DNA of 64,000 nt from Bacteroidota bacterium (GCA_027624855.1 JAQBTQ010000008.1:45434-109433); one strand, 5' to 3'. Shown: positions 19,345 through 28,966, counted from the first letter of the stretch. A program made the numbers and translations. The notes: a model not told the origin generated them from the letters alone.

Positions 19345-20982
19345 ATGCGCAAGATTCACACTAGCCTTGTAGCCTTATTTGGCCTTTTTCTCTTTGCAAC
19401 GGGATGCGGTTCCGGTGGCGGCGAAGTCTTCGACTTGTTTCCAGTATCAAACGGCGGTGAAGTCATGTACATTGACCGCGAGGGTAAAATCGTCATTAAC
19501 CCTCAATTTGCCAGCGGCAGGGTTTTTAAAGAAGGGCTAGCGCTCGTCTCGCAATCTACAGATGAAGGCGGGGCATACAGCTTTATCGATAAAGAGGGGA
19601 AATTCATTAATTCACAACGGTTCACTGACGCAACGCGATTTTCTGAAGGGAAAGCGTGGGTGGTGAGTGAAGCGAGTTTCCCTGTATGTATTTCTCCAAC
19701 AGGCGAGACACTGTTTTCATTAAGGGAAGCCTTTCACGCTCGTCCTTTTCACGAGGGGCTAGCGGCCTATTCTATTGAGACGGAAGAGGGGGACCGCTGG
19801 GGCTTTGTCAATGCAGAAGGCACTGTGGCTATTAACCCCCAATTCACAAATGTTGGTTCGTTTTCTGAGGGGTTGTGTGGAGTGCAAGCTGAATCTGGAA
19901 AATGGGGTTTTATTGACTCAGACGGCGTTTTTGTCATCAACCCCCAATTCGACGACCTCACGAACCAATCGTTTTTTAGAAACGGCCGCTGTGTGATTGA
20001 ATCAAATAATGATTGTGGCGCAATTGATCGGTCAGGAACTTATACGATCAACCCACAGTTTGACGAAATGGTTGACGATGGAGATTGGTTCATGGTTGAA
20101 ATGGATGGTCGTTACGGCTGGTGCGATAGCGACGGAAAATTCATCATCAACCCCCAATTTTCTGAAGCGCTTCCTTTCATGGGAAACGCACTTGCTCCGG
20201 TTGAAATGGGCAACAAGTGGGGATATGTCGACCGCGAAGGTAAAATCGCCATCAACCCTCAGTTTGACGGCGCGCTTCCGTTCAATGGTGAGTTGGCTTG
20301 GGTCGTTCAAGGCGATAAAGCCGGCATGGTCAATCTGGAAGGAAAGTTTGTGGTTAACCCACAATTCGAATTTGATCGGTATTTGGTGATGAGCCTGCTC
20401 GAGAGCGGAGGTTTCATCAACTATCGTGAGCACGCTGAGACCGACTTCTTTGATGTCGCTCAAGTGCTTGAAAAAATTGACTTGGATGCACCCGAAGGCT
20501 TGGTAGTGGGTAAAACAACCTTTGGTGAAATCAAGGAGAAGTATGATGACCTCAGCTCTAGCTATTCTCAGAGTTTGTCGGAGGTTCGTGTTTCTAGAAA
20601 CCTTGAGTTCGATATTAGGACCTATGGCGACGCTTACCGATCGTACGTGGACCGAAGCGGCTGGTGGGAAGAAACCAAATACAAGTTCATGCCGGAACGA
20701 ATTCCTGAGGGATATTCAATGCGATTTGACCTGGATCGCAAAGGCGATGGCAAAGCCGGTCTCGTCTATGATAAAGTGCTTGGCTCTATCAATGGGTACA
20801 CCTCCATTGAGATCACAGATGACTTGATGAAGAATGACGAAACAATGAAATACTACAAGCGTAAAGTCAGCTATGAAGCCATCTCGCTTTTTGACTCTCC
20901 AACCAAACGCGTGGTAGTGGTTCATCGTTCTAACGATGAGGTGTGGGTTGATGTGTGGCATGTAGAGCAGGGAGATGTATAA
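19345..20982 (+). CDS. WG-repeat lipoprotein
   Basis: 545 residues. The signal MRKIHTSLVALFGLFLFATGC ends in a lipobox cysteine. About eight repeats of roughly 40 residues share the core G-K/T-x-x-I-N-P-Q-F and a W-G-F/Y-x-D pattern, as in WGFIDSDGVFVINPQF and WGYVDREGKIAINPQF. These are WG (KWG) repeats, a beta-rich fold of unknown general function. The last 170 residues lack repeats and may be a separate domain. Its stop overlaps the start of the next gene by 8 bp, so it heads a three-gene operon. Confidence 0.85.
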   Translation: MRKIHTSLVALFGLFLFATGCGSGGGEVFDLFPVSNGGEVMYIDREGKIVINPQFASGRVFKEGLALVSQSTDEGGAYSFIDKEGKFINSQRFTDATRFSEGKAWVVSEASFPVCISPTGETLFSLREAFHARPFHEGLAAYSIETEEGDRWGFVNAEGTVAINPQFTNVGSFSEGLCGVQAESGKWGFIDSDGVFVINPQFDDLTNQSFFRNGRCVIESNNDCGAIDRSGTYTINPQFDEMVDDGDWFMVEMDGRYGWCDSDGKFIINPQFSEALPFMGNALAPVEMGNKWGYVDREGKIAINPQFDGALPFNGELAWVVQGDKAGMVNLEGKFVVNPQFEFDRYLVMSLLESGGFINYREHAETDFFDVAQVLEKIDLDAPEGLVVGKTTFGEIKEKYDDLSSSYSQSLSEVRVSRNLEFDIRTYGDAYRSYVDRSGWWEETKYKFMPERIPEGYSMRFDLDRKGDGKAGLVYDKVLGSINGYTSIEITDDLMKNDETMKYYKRKVSYEAISLFDSPTKRVVVVHRSNDEVWVDVWHVEQGDV

Positions 20983-22336
20983 AGCCATTCGATTCAAAGC
21001 TTTACTACTAACCCTTATTGGCTTGTTTGCTCAGGCCCAGCTTTTTGGTCAGTTTGATGATCTGAAAAAGAAGGAGCTTTTGGATGTTGCAAATCGCCTC
21101 GTCGTTGAGCGAGATTCGGTTCAACAGTTGGTGGAAGAGGCGCGCGCTTCCATTGCTTTATTGACTGAGCAAAAAGAAGTCCAGTCTGGCGAAATTGATT
21201 TACTTCGAACGGACATTGTGGATCGAGACGCCACCATTGATGAACTGGAAGCAGACATCGCGTCAAGGGTGTCTGAAATTGAGGTTTTAGAAAAGAACGT
21301 CGCCGCGCTCAATGACGAGATCGCGGAACTCAATCGCCAGCTGAACGTTCAGGAAGTGCTTTGGAATGATCACGGGGACTCTCTGAAAGCGGTCATTGCT
21401 CTTGGAAACCCCACAGACTCGTTATCTCGAGTGATCCAAAGGCTTGAAGGTGAACTGCAGGCGGCCAAAGCGGCCACTACACAGATGAAAAACTCTTCAA
21501 CACCTCAGTGGAATCCAAACGCCACATTTTTGAATCGTGTGTACTCGAACCTTGAGTCAATCGACAGCCAATCATTGAAATTGGAGTTAGTTGGGGTGTA
21601 TACGAAAGGCGCGCCCGTGGCCATCAATGGGGATGCGTATTATGAGGGGGATAAGCCTTGGTTGGGAAGGTATTATGAAGTTGCTGAAATCAAACAAACG
21701 ACATGTTTTGCAGGAACATATCCAACAGAATCTTTTCAGGACTTCATCGCCTGCCGTGGTGTCTCCAGTAAGTATGGTTGTGAAAGTTATGTTGGAAACA
21801 ACTTAGGTTTACCACCAGTAAGTTTCGAGTTTTTACGAGGAAAGCTATTGACCATTCGAACTGAAAATTCAGAAGATGATTGGATGATGCTTGAACCAGA
21901 ATTTTATCCGGTAGAAGGAGAAAAGGGTTTTCGGATAGGAATCATTGATGAAAATGAAGATCGTTTTGACCTGTTTTTGAGGGAATACAGCGGTGAATTG
22001 GTTTTTGCGATTCCTCATTCGCTAGCGCTGCGACTAAAAATTGTTGACCAGCCTTCGTTCATTAAGACTGACGACTCTGAAGGTGGTGGTGTGTTCGGAT
22101 CGTTTTCATACATGCTTCGTACAAACCATTATGGAGAGTGGAGAGAGAGTCAGGAATCGGAAAATTATTTTTCGAGGCTACCCCCTAGCACTAGCCAAAT
22201 GGGCAGAGAGAGAGAGGTCAAACCGCTTTCCTACACAAGAAATAAAAGCTACTCCTTTCTATTAGCCAAGGAAACAGGGTTTTATGATGAACATAATGTT
22301 GTTCCGCTTATATACTTTTTTCGCTTGGTGCCATGA
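20975..22336 (+). CDS. Exported coiled-coil protein of unknown function
   Basis: 453 residues. A signal peptide ends near LFAQAQLFGQ. Residues about 28-125 form a long coiled coil (repeated leucine/valine heptads such as LLRTDIVDRDATIDELEADI). The C-terminal 300 residues are globular, with paired cysteines (TTCFAG, FIACRG, YGCES) and no domain I recognise. Its ATG lies inside the end of the WG-repeat gene and its stop overlaps the next start as ATGA. The coupling suggests that the three products work together in the cell envelope. Confidence 0.75.
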   Translation: MYKAIRFKALLLTLIGLFAQAQLFGQFDDLKKKELLDVANRLVVERDSVQQLVEEARASIALLTEQKEVQSGEIDLLRTDIVDRDATIDELEADIASRVSEIEVLEKNVAALNDEIAELNRQLNVQEVLWNDHGDSLKAVIALGNPTDSLSRVIQRLEGELQAAKAATTQMKNSSTPQWNPNATFLNRVYSNLESIDSQSLKLELVGVYTKGAPVAINGDAYYEGDKPWLGRYYEVAEIKQTTCFAGTYPTESFQDFIACRGVSSKYGCESYVGNNLGLPPVSFEFLRGKLLTIRTENSEDDWMMLEPEFYPVEGEKGFRIGIIDENEDRFDLFLREYSGELVFAIPHSLALRLKIVDQPSFIKTDDSEGGGVFGSFSYMLRTNHYGEWRESQESENYFSRLPPSTSQMGREREVKPLSYTRNKSYSFLLAKETGFYDEHNVVPLIYFFRLVP

Positions 22337-25300
22337 GGAATAACCTACCGTTGATGCGATTGTTTGTTTTAGCCGTCTTCGTGGCAGCGGCATCGAGCGC
22401 ATTTGCTCAATCCAAGGTGAAAGGCGCTTATCGACAGTATACCAAAGGTGATGTTGCGAAGGCCTATGAGTCACTCATGGAGATCGAACTGGCTGAGGCA
22501 GAAACAGAATATTATTATGTTCGGTTTTTGTGTGAGATTGATTCAGCCCAGAATGGCGAAGATTTTTGGCAGCTGAAGAAATGGTTGATTGAGGCCAACC
22601 CCGTTTTGGTTGAGGACGAAAAAGATCGAGAGCGATTATTGAAGTCGTTTGATCTTGATGAAAGCCGCCACCTTGAGCTCTATGAGCAACTTTACGCAAG
22701 GGCATTCACTTATTACATGAGCATCAACACGCTATCGGGTTGGAAGGAGCACAACAGCCGATACCCGTACAGCTCAAAATTCGGATCTTCTTGGATTTAT
22801 GAGTCAGTGGCCGCCCTTGAAGAAGCCAAGAAGGTGGGTGTAAACGCAGAATTATTCGAGGAAGTTTACCGAAACTATGCGGGCACCAATGCCTCGGAGG
22901 AGGCATATGGCCTCTGGGTGAAGAGCTCTTTTGAGGCGGCCAAGGCGGAAGGTTTGTCGCAGGCCTTATTGGATTTTGAGGCGAAATTTCCCCAAGAACC
23001 GGAAGCGAAAGAGGCACGGGTTTTGGCGAGGAAAATGGACTTTGAGTCGGCCCGAGATTTAAATGACATTGAAGCCCTCGAATACTTTCTTTATCTATAT
23101 ACGGAGGGCGTTGAGCTTGATCAGGCCAAAGCAATTCTCGCGGTTTTATACCGTTCGAAATTGACCCGACAAAAGCTGGACTATAATTTATTCAAGCGTT
23201 ATCGAGATGATTACGCTGCTTACGATGAAGAGGCGAGTGTGTTGTTGATGGACTCCTTGTTTAACTCGAGCCTTTATCAGCTGCTCCTTTCACCTGAAGA
23301 AATCGACCACACAAAAGCGAAAAATTGGCACAAAAATGTTGAGCGCAGTATGAATTCGTTCGGTTACGCGATCATCGATCGCAATATCGAAAACCATGAA
23401 GAGCGTTTTATCCCTTATTTGGATGGAATCATAGAGTATAGCATTGGGCTCATTTCACGAGCGAACTTTTCGGGTTCAGTTAAGGACTACCGCTTTGAGT
23501 CCATCGTTAGGGACGGCAACAGCTATTACTCGGTGTACATGGACGGTGTGTGGTGGCCCATTTATGTGGATCGGCAGGGCGATGTGCGGTTTTTGACAGA
23601 GGCCGGCTTTGAGAATTTAAGACGCATCACGCAAGGGGGGTGTTTATTGGGATACGCGGCAGATAATCAGGTGATTGATATTTTTGGAGAGCTGATTAGA
23701 AGCAGGGGAACCAATGCATACAATGCACGGCCAATAGAGGGTGGTTGGGCAATAATGGATTGGTATGGTGACTCGAACAGCTATTTTGAAGGACCGATTG
23801 ACTGCATCAATTTTTGGAACCACGAAGTCAACGTTGTTACGGATGGCGGATGGTCTACAAGCGCCCAAACCGTCGATGGAGGGACCTATGTTTTCAGTGA
23901 GTCTGCAGGAGGGGTGCGAACAGCTTACAACCATGAAGGAATGCCCATTTGGGAACACAAAGACCTGAGCTTTGAAAACGATGGATTGGTGTTAAACCTG
24001 ATCGGTGGAGAAGAGCGCTATTATGTTCTCGGTGATTCGGCTATTCAGAATCCACATAACTTTCAGGTGTTTGCTGCCGATAGGTTAGGATATGTGGTAC
24101 TCTTTGAACCAATTGAATCCGTGCACCAAGACCCCTACGAAATCGAACAAGACGGCATTAATTGGCAAGTTCGAGGTCGCTTGGAGAATTCCTACTTTGA
24201 GGAAGACTGGCCCTATTTTGGTCGCTTCATTCTTCAAGACCTTGAGGGTGGAGCCCAAGACTTCAAAGGGTGGGGAAAGGTTGAAGGTTCGGAGTTGGTG
24301 TTCAAATTGGCGCTTAATGACTATTTACGGGTTGACTTGGGTGCCCTCAACACCATGATTACAGAGAAGAAAAACCAGGTGCTAACCGATGGTGAGCTGG
24401 AGGCATACATGGATGAGTTATGGTATGGTGATGAGGGTGAATATGAATATGATGAATACGAAGGGTGGTGGTATGAATTTGCGGGCTGCGAGTATGATCT
24501 CAGATCCTGGTGTGAGACCGGCTTGGATGTGTTGCAAATTGACCTGGTAGATGGAGTTGGTTTTGAAACAGGAGCCTTGCCGGTGCCTAGCCCAAGTCAT
24601 TGGGAACTAGGATTAACCAAAGCTGTTTGGGTGGGTTATTACGCTGGGGATTCTTGGGGATATTTTAAGCACCCAGAGGGCTCAAGCGTTTATGGTGATT
24701 TCCATAAGGATGCTACTTGGAAATTTTTGGAGCGATTTATGCGATTTCGATGTGATGCCATTTCATCATACACGGATTGTGAAGGATTCGAAAAGACCTA
24801 TGAATTTTATAAGAGTCAAATCAACGACCTGAATTTCCCTAGTGAATTTGAAGAATATGCCAACGAGCTTAAGCTCATGTTCATTGTCGAAACCAGCGCA
24901 AATAGACAGCCTTATCAATTTATTGAGCTGTTAAATGAGGAGGGCCCGTTTACGAGCGAACAATGGGTCAACACGTTAAGCAAGATTGCGCATGGCCCCG
25001 AGGGTTACGATAGCAGCGGGTCGGACGAGCATTTGTACGCACGCGAAATTTTGGATTACATCATAGAGTATTTTTCAGATGAAGGCCTTGATTGTTCTTT
25101 TTACAGTCGCGCTGCTGAATTAAACGAAACGGATGGCTATGACCGTACCGCGGTCGATTTGTGGGCTCAATACATTGAAACCGGGCGCGATCAAAATGCG
25201 CTGAGCAGCTGGGACGAAGTCAACACGCTCAATAGAATGGGCTTTACGTATTTTGAGTTCAGCGAATATCGTGAGGCGATAGGGGTCTGGAAACAAGCAT

Positions 25301-25476
25301 TGGACATTGCAGAAGACGAGGGCATGGAGTGGTTTTGGAGAGACGGCAACATCTTCATTAACCTCAGCGCCGCCCATGCGAATCTGAATGATCATGAGGC
25401 AATGTGCCGTTATTTGAAAATAGCTTTAGGATCAGGCTCTCAAGAGGCAAAAAACCGGATGCGCTATTGTGATTAG
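22333..25476 (+). CDS. Very large exported protein with TPR-like helices, unknown function
   Basis: 1047 residues. The signal peptide ends at ASSAFAQ. The first 300 residues are helical and TPR-like (KGAYRQYTKGDVAKAYESLME). The middle 400 residues are rich in Trp, Tyr and Gly and look beta-structured, with WG-like phrases such as WWPIYVDRQGDVRF. The C-terminus returns to TPR-like helices (NRMGFTYFEFSEYREAIGVW). I do not recognise the family. It is the last gene of the overlapping three-gene run starting at 19345. Confidence 0.75.
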   Translation: MRNNLPLMRLFVLAVFVAAASSAFAQSKVKGAYRQYTKGDVAKAYESLMEIELAEAETEYYYVRFLCEIDSAQNGEDFWQLKKWLIEANPVLVEDEKDRERLLKSFDLDESRHLELYEQLYARAFTYYMSINTLSGWKEHNSRYPYSSKFGSSWIYESVAALEEAKKVGVNAELFEEVYRNYAGTNASEEAYGLWVKSSFEAAKAEGLSQALLDFEAKFPQEPEAKEARVLARKMDFESARDLNDIEALEYFLYLYTEGVELDQAKAILAVLYRSKLTRQKLDYNLFKRYRDDYAAYDEEASVLLMDSLFNSSLYQLLLSPEEIDHTKAKNWHKNVERSMNSFGYAIIDRNIENHEERFIPYLDGIIEYSIGLISRANFSGSVKDYRFESIVRDGNSYYSVYMDGVWWPIYVDRQGDVRFLTEAGFENLRRITQGGCLLGYAADNQVIDIFGELIRSRGTNAYNARPIEGGWAIMDWYGDSNSYFEGPIDCINFWNHEVNVVTDGGWSTSAQTVDGGTYVFSESAGGVRTAYNHEGMPIWEHKDLSFENDGLVLNLIGGEERYYVLGDSAIQNPHNFQVFAADRLGYVVLFEPIESVHQDPYEIEQDGINWQVRGRLENSYFEEDWPYFGRFILQDLEGGAQDFKGWGKVEGSELVFKLALNDYLRVDLGALNTMITEKKNQVLTDGELEAYMDELWYGDEGEYEYDEYEGWWYEFAGCEYDLRSWCETGLDVLQIDLVDGVGFETGALPVPSPSHWELGLTKAVWVGYYAGDSWGYFKHPEGSSVYGDFHKDATWKFLERFMRFRCDAISSYTDCEGFEKTYEFYKSQINDLNFPSEFEEYANELKLMFIVETSANRQPYQFIELLNEEGPFTSEQWVNTLSKIAHGPEGYDSSGSDEHLYAREILDYIIEYFSDEGLDCSFYSRAAELNETDGYDRTAVDLWAQYIETGRDQNALSSWDEVNTLNRMGFTYFEFSEYREAIGVWKQALDIAEDEGMEWFWRDGNIFINLSAAHANLNDHEAMCRYLKIALGSGSQEAKNRMRYCD

Positions 25477-25529
25477 GGGGTTTGAACTGACGAAATTTTC
25501 TGATATTTCACATCGAATCACTCAAGTTA

Positions 25530-25868
25530 ATGGAAGCACAGCAAGCAGACATGTTTTTGATGCAAAACAGTAAGTTCTTTGAATCGCATCAAGTGAACAT
25601 CATTCGGGATAGGCTATTGACTCTTGAAAAGGATAAGTGGCCCCTCGTCTTCATGGCTGATTATAAAGACCCAGCAACGGTGTTAATATTATCTATCGTT
25701 GCAGGTCCATTGGGAATCGATCGTTTCATGATTGGCGATACAGGCTTTGGAATGGCGAAATTGTTAACTGGCGGTGGATGTGGAATATGGACGATCATCG
25801 ACTGGTTTTTGATTCAAAAAGCTACGCGTGAAAGAAACATGGAGTTGTTGATGGCGGCAATTCGCTGA
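25530..25868 (+). CDS. TM2-domain membrane protein
   Basis: 112 residues. The C-terminal half has two membrane segments joined by a short loop with the TM2 signature GPLGIDRFMIGDTGFG and CGIWTIIDWFLI. TM2 proteins are small inner-membrane proteins of unknown role. It is followed by two further small membrane-protein genes on the same strand. Confidence 0.85.
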   Translation: MEAQQADMFLMQNSKFFESHQVNIIRDRLLTLEKDKWPLVFMADYKDPATVLILSIVAGPLGIDRFMIGDTGFGMAKLLTGGGCGIWTIIDWFLIQKATRERNMELLMAAIR

Positions 25869-25938
25869 TGCTCCATCCTCGACGTTTTTGATTCTATGGA
25901 ACGGCGGTATTGGCCTGGGTGCCCTTTAATGGAATCCA

Positions 25939-26130
25939 GTGACTTATGTTGTTGGGGTCTTGATGGTGCTGCTACCCGTTTGGATTTGCGCGAATCTAGT
26001 GATTCGTCGGGCGACGCTCATATCGAGATACCGTAAGGTGGAAGTCCATCTAAAAAAGCCAGTTGTTCATATACCCATTATTGTGTTCGTCGCAGTAAAT
26101 TGGATTTGGAACATTACGAAGGGATTATGA
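25939..26130 (+). CDS. Small two-segment membrane protein
   Basis: 63 residues from a GTG start. Hydrophobic stretches VVGVLMVLLPVWICANLVI and VVHIPIIVFVAVNWIW flank a basic middle. The frame ends in TGA overlapping the ATG of the next gene (ATGA at 26127-26130), which supports it being real and translated. The family is not recognised. Confidence 0.55.
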   Translation: MTYVVGVLMVLLPVWICANLVIRRATLISRYRKVEVHLKKPVVHIPIIVFVAVNWIWNITKGL

Positions 26131-26558
26131 TTCATACAAGGGAATTTGTATACTCTCCCAGTGAGCACGAGGCTGAGGCGGCATCCGGAAGTTACCTCAT
26201 GTCGTTGGTTGCGGTTGTCGCGGGTTTGCCGTTGCCAATAGTGAATTTATTGGCTACGGTGATTTTCTTTTTGAGTAATAGAAGGTCTACGTATTTCGTG
26301 CGTTGGCACTGCACTCAAGCGCTTCTTTCACAGTTCTCCATGCTACTCATCAATAGCACGGGTTTCTGGTGGACGGTGTCTATTGTTTTTCAGGGGGCCC
26401 CATTGACCAAATATTATGTGGGATATATGATTGCTGCGGTTTTTTTCAACTTAATTGAATTTGTAGCCACCATCTACACAGCCATTAAAACGCGCAAGGG
26501 TATGCATGTAGAGTGGGGTTTCTACGGCGCTTTGACGAATCGGTTTTGCAAACCTTGA
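26127..26558 (+). CDS. DUF4870/Tic20-like membrane protein
   Basis: 143 residues from the ATG overlapping the upstream stop. It has three predicted membrane segments, with the DUF4870-like phrase YFVRWHCTQALLSQ (family: F-x-R-F-H-A-x-Q-A/S) and a C-terminal TAIKTRKGMHVE. It forms a cassette with the TM2 and 63-residue proteins. The role is unknown. Confidence 0.7.
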   Translation: MIHTREFVYSPSEHEAEAASGSYLMSLVAVVAGLPLPIVNLLATVIFFLSNRRSTYFVRWHCTQALLSQFSMLLINSTGFWWTVSIVFQGAPLTKYYVGYMIAAVFFNLIEFVATIYTAIKTRKGMHVEWGFYGALTNRFCKP

Positions 26559-26589
26559 TTAAACAGATTCCGAAAGTCCTCTAACCCGA

Positions 26590-27273
26590 TTAGGCAGTTT
26601 GTTTCGATTGCAACGTGGCTTGGACGAGTACTTTTGCTTTCTCGCTTAGATAGGGATCGAGGATCATGAAAACATGGCCAATGCCTTTTTTGCGCAAATC
26701 CAAATTGGTCTTTTCAGGGTATTTTTTGGATGAATAGTCAAGCCAATAACGCCCCAATATCATGGTAATCTCCGAAATAGCCCCAATTTCATGATTCCCC
26801 AGTTGAAGCAACCCCATATCTCTTGCGTATACGATTCTACCAGCGGTCCATTCGTCGATGAAATCGTTGAGGTTTTGAGCAGCGACTCGGCCCTTATTTA
26901 GCCGCTCGTCTTCATAATGGCTAAAGCTGTTTCGGACTAGATAACGAAAATCCCAAATTAAATCATAGGAAGAGAACACGCCCATGATAATGGTCGCAGG
27001 ATCACTGCTTTCTGATTCTTTATTTTCCTCCAAGAAGGCCCGCTGAAACACTTCAATATGTGCTAACTGGATATCGGTTTTGGTTTTGAAGTGATACCAG
27101 AGAGTGCCCTCAAGCACTCCTGCTTCGCGCGCGATGGTGGCTGTAGTTACAGATCCAAAACTTCGTTGATTGAATAGCAACAGGCTTGTCATCAATATCC
27201 TGTCTCTTGTCTTTGAGGAGAATAACGAGGCTGTTCGAAGTGTGATCTCCTTGGGGTGCTTTTCAGGCTCCAT
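26590..27273 (-). CDS. TetR-family transcriptional regulator
   Basis: 227 residues. The N-terminal helix-turn-helix reads TRDRILMTSLLLFNQRSFGSV...IAREAGVLEGTLWYHFKTKTD, a standard TetR domain (about 20-75). The C-terminal ligand-binding part is related to regulators with the FNQRSFGSVTTATIA signature. Its start overlaps the alkB stop by 11 bp, so it is co-transcribed with and probably autoregulates alkB through the palindrome at 28345-28362. The inducer may be a long-chain hydrocarbon or fatty acid (inference). Confidence 0.88.
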   Translation of the reverse strand: MEPEKHPKEITLRTASLFSSKTRDRILMTSLLLFNQRSFGSVTTATIAREAGVLEGTLWYHFKTKTDIQLAHIEVFQRAFLEENKESESSDPATIIMGVFSSYDLIWDFRYLVRNSFSHYEDERLNKGRVAAQNLNDFIDEWTAGRIVYARDMGLLQLGNHEIGAISEITMILGRYWLDYSSKKYPEKTNLDLRKKGIGHVFMILDPYLSEKAKVLVQATLQSKQTA

Positions 27274-28318
27274 TGGGTTTGGGTTTCATTGACTCAGGAA
27301 CGAGGGGGTCCATGACCCAAAACCAAAGCGGTGGAATCAGGCTAAGTAAAATTGAAGCGGGATAACCTAAAGGCAGGGTTGGACTCGTTTCGTAACTATT
27401 TAAGACTTGATACTTCTTAGAGGCTTTGTAATGGTGGTCGCTATGTCGTGTCAGTTCATACAAGGTGATGCGACCGATATTAAAGTTGGAATTCCATGAG
27501 TGGTGAAGTTGAACCCGTTCGTATCGACCAGATTCGGTTTTGTTACGCCGCAAACCGTAGTGTTCGATGTAATTGATGCACTCTAAAAAGAGAAATGAAA
27601 TGACACCGATAACCCCTGCGAATATCATTGTATTGAAAGAAAACATGAGGAAAATCGCCATTAAGTAGGCGGGCTGAATGAGGTGATACCACAACAGGTC
27701 ATTTTTGATCGAAAAGAAAGAGAGCCCCTGTTTTTTCAAAAGCTGCAGTTGCAATACCCAAGCGTGCCGATATTGTTTTGTTACAGAGGTAAACCAAAAG
27801 GAATAGACAGATTGCCTGTAACGTGCCGTTGCTCCATCTTCAGGCGTTGCCACGTTCATATGATGCCCAAAATTGTGCTCGATAAAAAAGTGCATGTAAA
27901 GGCACGGCATATATAACGCCTTACTCATTAATCGCTCGGCAAGACCGCTGCGATGTCCGAGTTCATGAGCGACGTTAATCCCATTGGTCGCGAGTAGTAT
28001 TCCCCCGCTTAATGCCAGCCCAATTCGCTCATAGGTTTCATATTCTCCGGCTTCCACCTTATTCAAACCAAACCAAACCAAACCGAAAACAATGGGAAGG
28101 TTCAGGTAGAGCATGGCATCAAAAATCCACTTGGTTTTTTGATAATCAGCGTCCTCATCAGAAAGATTTGTTGTGGTTTGACCCGTAACTAAATCCAGAA
28201 AGGGGAGTAAGACAAAGACGTACAAAACAGCCGAGTACGTCCAGATTCCTTCTGAAATAAAAGAGAAATAAACCGTTAGAGGTACCGTGTAAGCGAACAG
28301 GTATTTAAGGTCTTTCAT
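27263..28318 (-). CDS. alkB: Alkane 1-monooxygenase AlkB-like membrane di-iron enzyme
   Basis: 351 residues with about six membrane segments. All histidine motifs of the AlkB family are present in order: NVAHELGHR (near 115), EHNFGHH, NYIEHYGL and LTRHSDHHYKAS. The enzyme hydroxylates terminal carbons of n-alkanes using rubredoxin-delivered electrons; no rubredoxin gene is seen nearby. A TetR-type regulator follows in the same operon and a perfect palindrome lies in the promoter. Related xylene or fatty-acyl hydroxylases share the motifs, so the exact substrate is open. Confidence 0.9.
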   Translation of the reverse strand: MKDLKYLFAYTVPLTVYFSFISEGIWTYSAVLYVFVLLPFLDLVTGQTTTNLSDEDADYQKTKWIFDAMLYLNLPIVFGLVWFGLNKVEAGEYETYERIGLALSGGILLATNGINVAHELGHRSGLAERLMSKALYMPCLYMHFFIEHNFGHHMNVATPEDGATARYRQSVYSFWFTSVTKQYRHAWVLQLQLLKKQGLSFFSIKNDLLWYHLIQPAYLMAIFLMFSFNTMIFAGVIGVISFLFLECINYIEHYGLRRNKTESGRYERVQLHHSWNSNFNIGRITLYELTRHSDHHYKASKKYQVLNSYETSPTLPLGYPASILLSLIPPLWFWVMDPLVPESMKPKPNGA

Positions 28319-28329
28319 CTTTTTTGTTT

Positions 28330-28362
28330 AAAAGATAACTCTAATTTGGGTGAACACCCAAA
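28330..28362 (-). promoter_or_regulatory. alkB promoter with palindromic operator
   Basis: TTTGGGTGAACACCCAAA (28345-28362) is a perfect inverted repeat with 8-bp arms and a 2-bp centre. On the minus strand its first TTTG can serve as the -33 box, with TATCTTTT (28330-28337) as a near-consensus -7 box 21 bp further on. The arrangement suits repression by the co-transcribed TetR-family protein. Confidence 0.72.
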
Positions 28363-28438
28363 CCACTCTTGTACCCACGATTTCAAAACGCGTATCATTA
28401 AGCGCTATTTTCGTTAAGACGCCCGAAAAAACAAAAGG

Positions 28439-28966
28439 TTGCTTACCAGACTCGAAACCCAATCGTACGTTCTGATTGATAAGCGGGACGGAATCGAATT
28501 ACGAGAATACCCATCGGTGATGAAAATTCAATCTAGAGCGGGGTTTGGTTCGCTGTTTCGTTACATCAGCAGGGGCAATAGGGCCCAACAACAAATCCCT
28601 ATGACAACGCCGGTTTACATGGGAGATTCAGAAGGAAATGAATTGTTGCAATTCGTGCTACCAAAGGAATTTACACCAGCAATCACCCCTGCCTCAGCGG
28701 ATGATCGAGTCGAAGTTTTTCAAGCAAAACCGGGTTTCTTTTTAGCAAAACGATTCAGCGGCTTCACCAATCCGAAGAAAAAGGAAAAAAACGTCCGTGC
28801 CATTCGATCGCTTGCGAATTTGCTGGGTTTAAACATCATTGGAGAGCCTATAGTTTTGGTTTACAACTCACCCTATCGCTTGCTGTTCAGAAAGAACGAG
28901 GTGATTATGGAGATTGAACCCGCGCTGAATTTGCACCAAAATCAAGAATTAAAAACGATTGCTTGA
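28439..28966 (+). CDS. SOUL heme-binding family protein
   Basis: 175 residues from a TTG start; the frame has an upstream stop at 28415 and no ATG before the domain. The family pattern is clear: GIELREYPSVMKIQSR, LFRYISRGNRAQQQIPMTTPVYM and PYRLLFRKNEVIMEI. SOUL/HBP proteins bind heme or related tetrapyrroles. The gene is divergent from alkB and shares its upstream region. Confidence 0.85.
   Translation: MLTRLETQSYVLIDKRDGIELREYPSVMKIQSRAGFGSLFRYISRGNRAQQQIPMTTPVYMGDSEGNELLQFVLPKEFTPAITPASADDRVEVFQAKPGFFLAKRFSGFTNPKKKEKNVRAIRSLANLLGLNIIGEPIVLVYNSPYRLLFRKNEVIMEIEPALNLHQNQELKTIA

Noticed and set aside
19480..20370. Regular repeats that might be a CRISPR array
   Set aside because: The repetition is of codons for I-N-P-Q-F within one protein (WG repeats), with variable spacing and degenerate sequence. 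No true CRISPR array is seen in the window.
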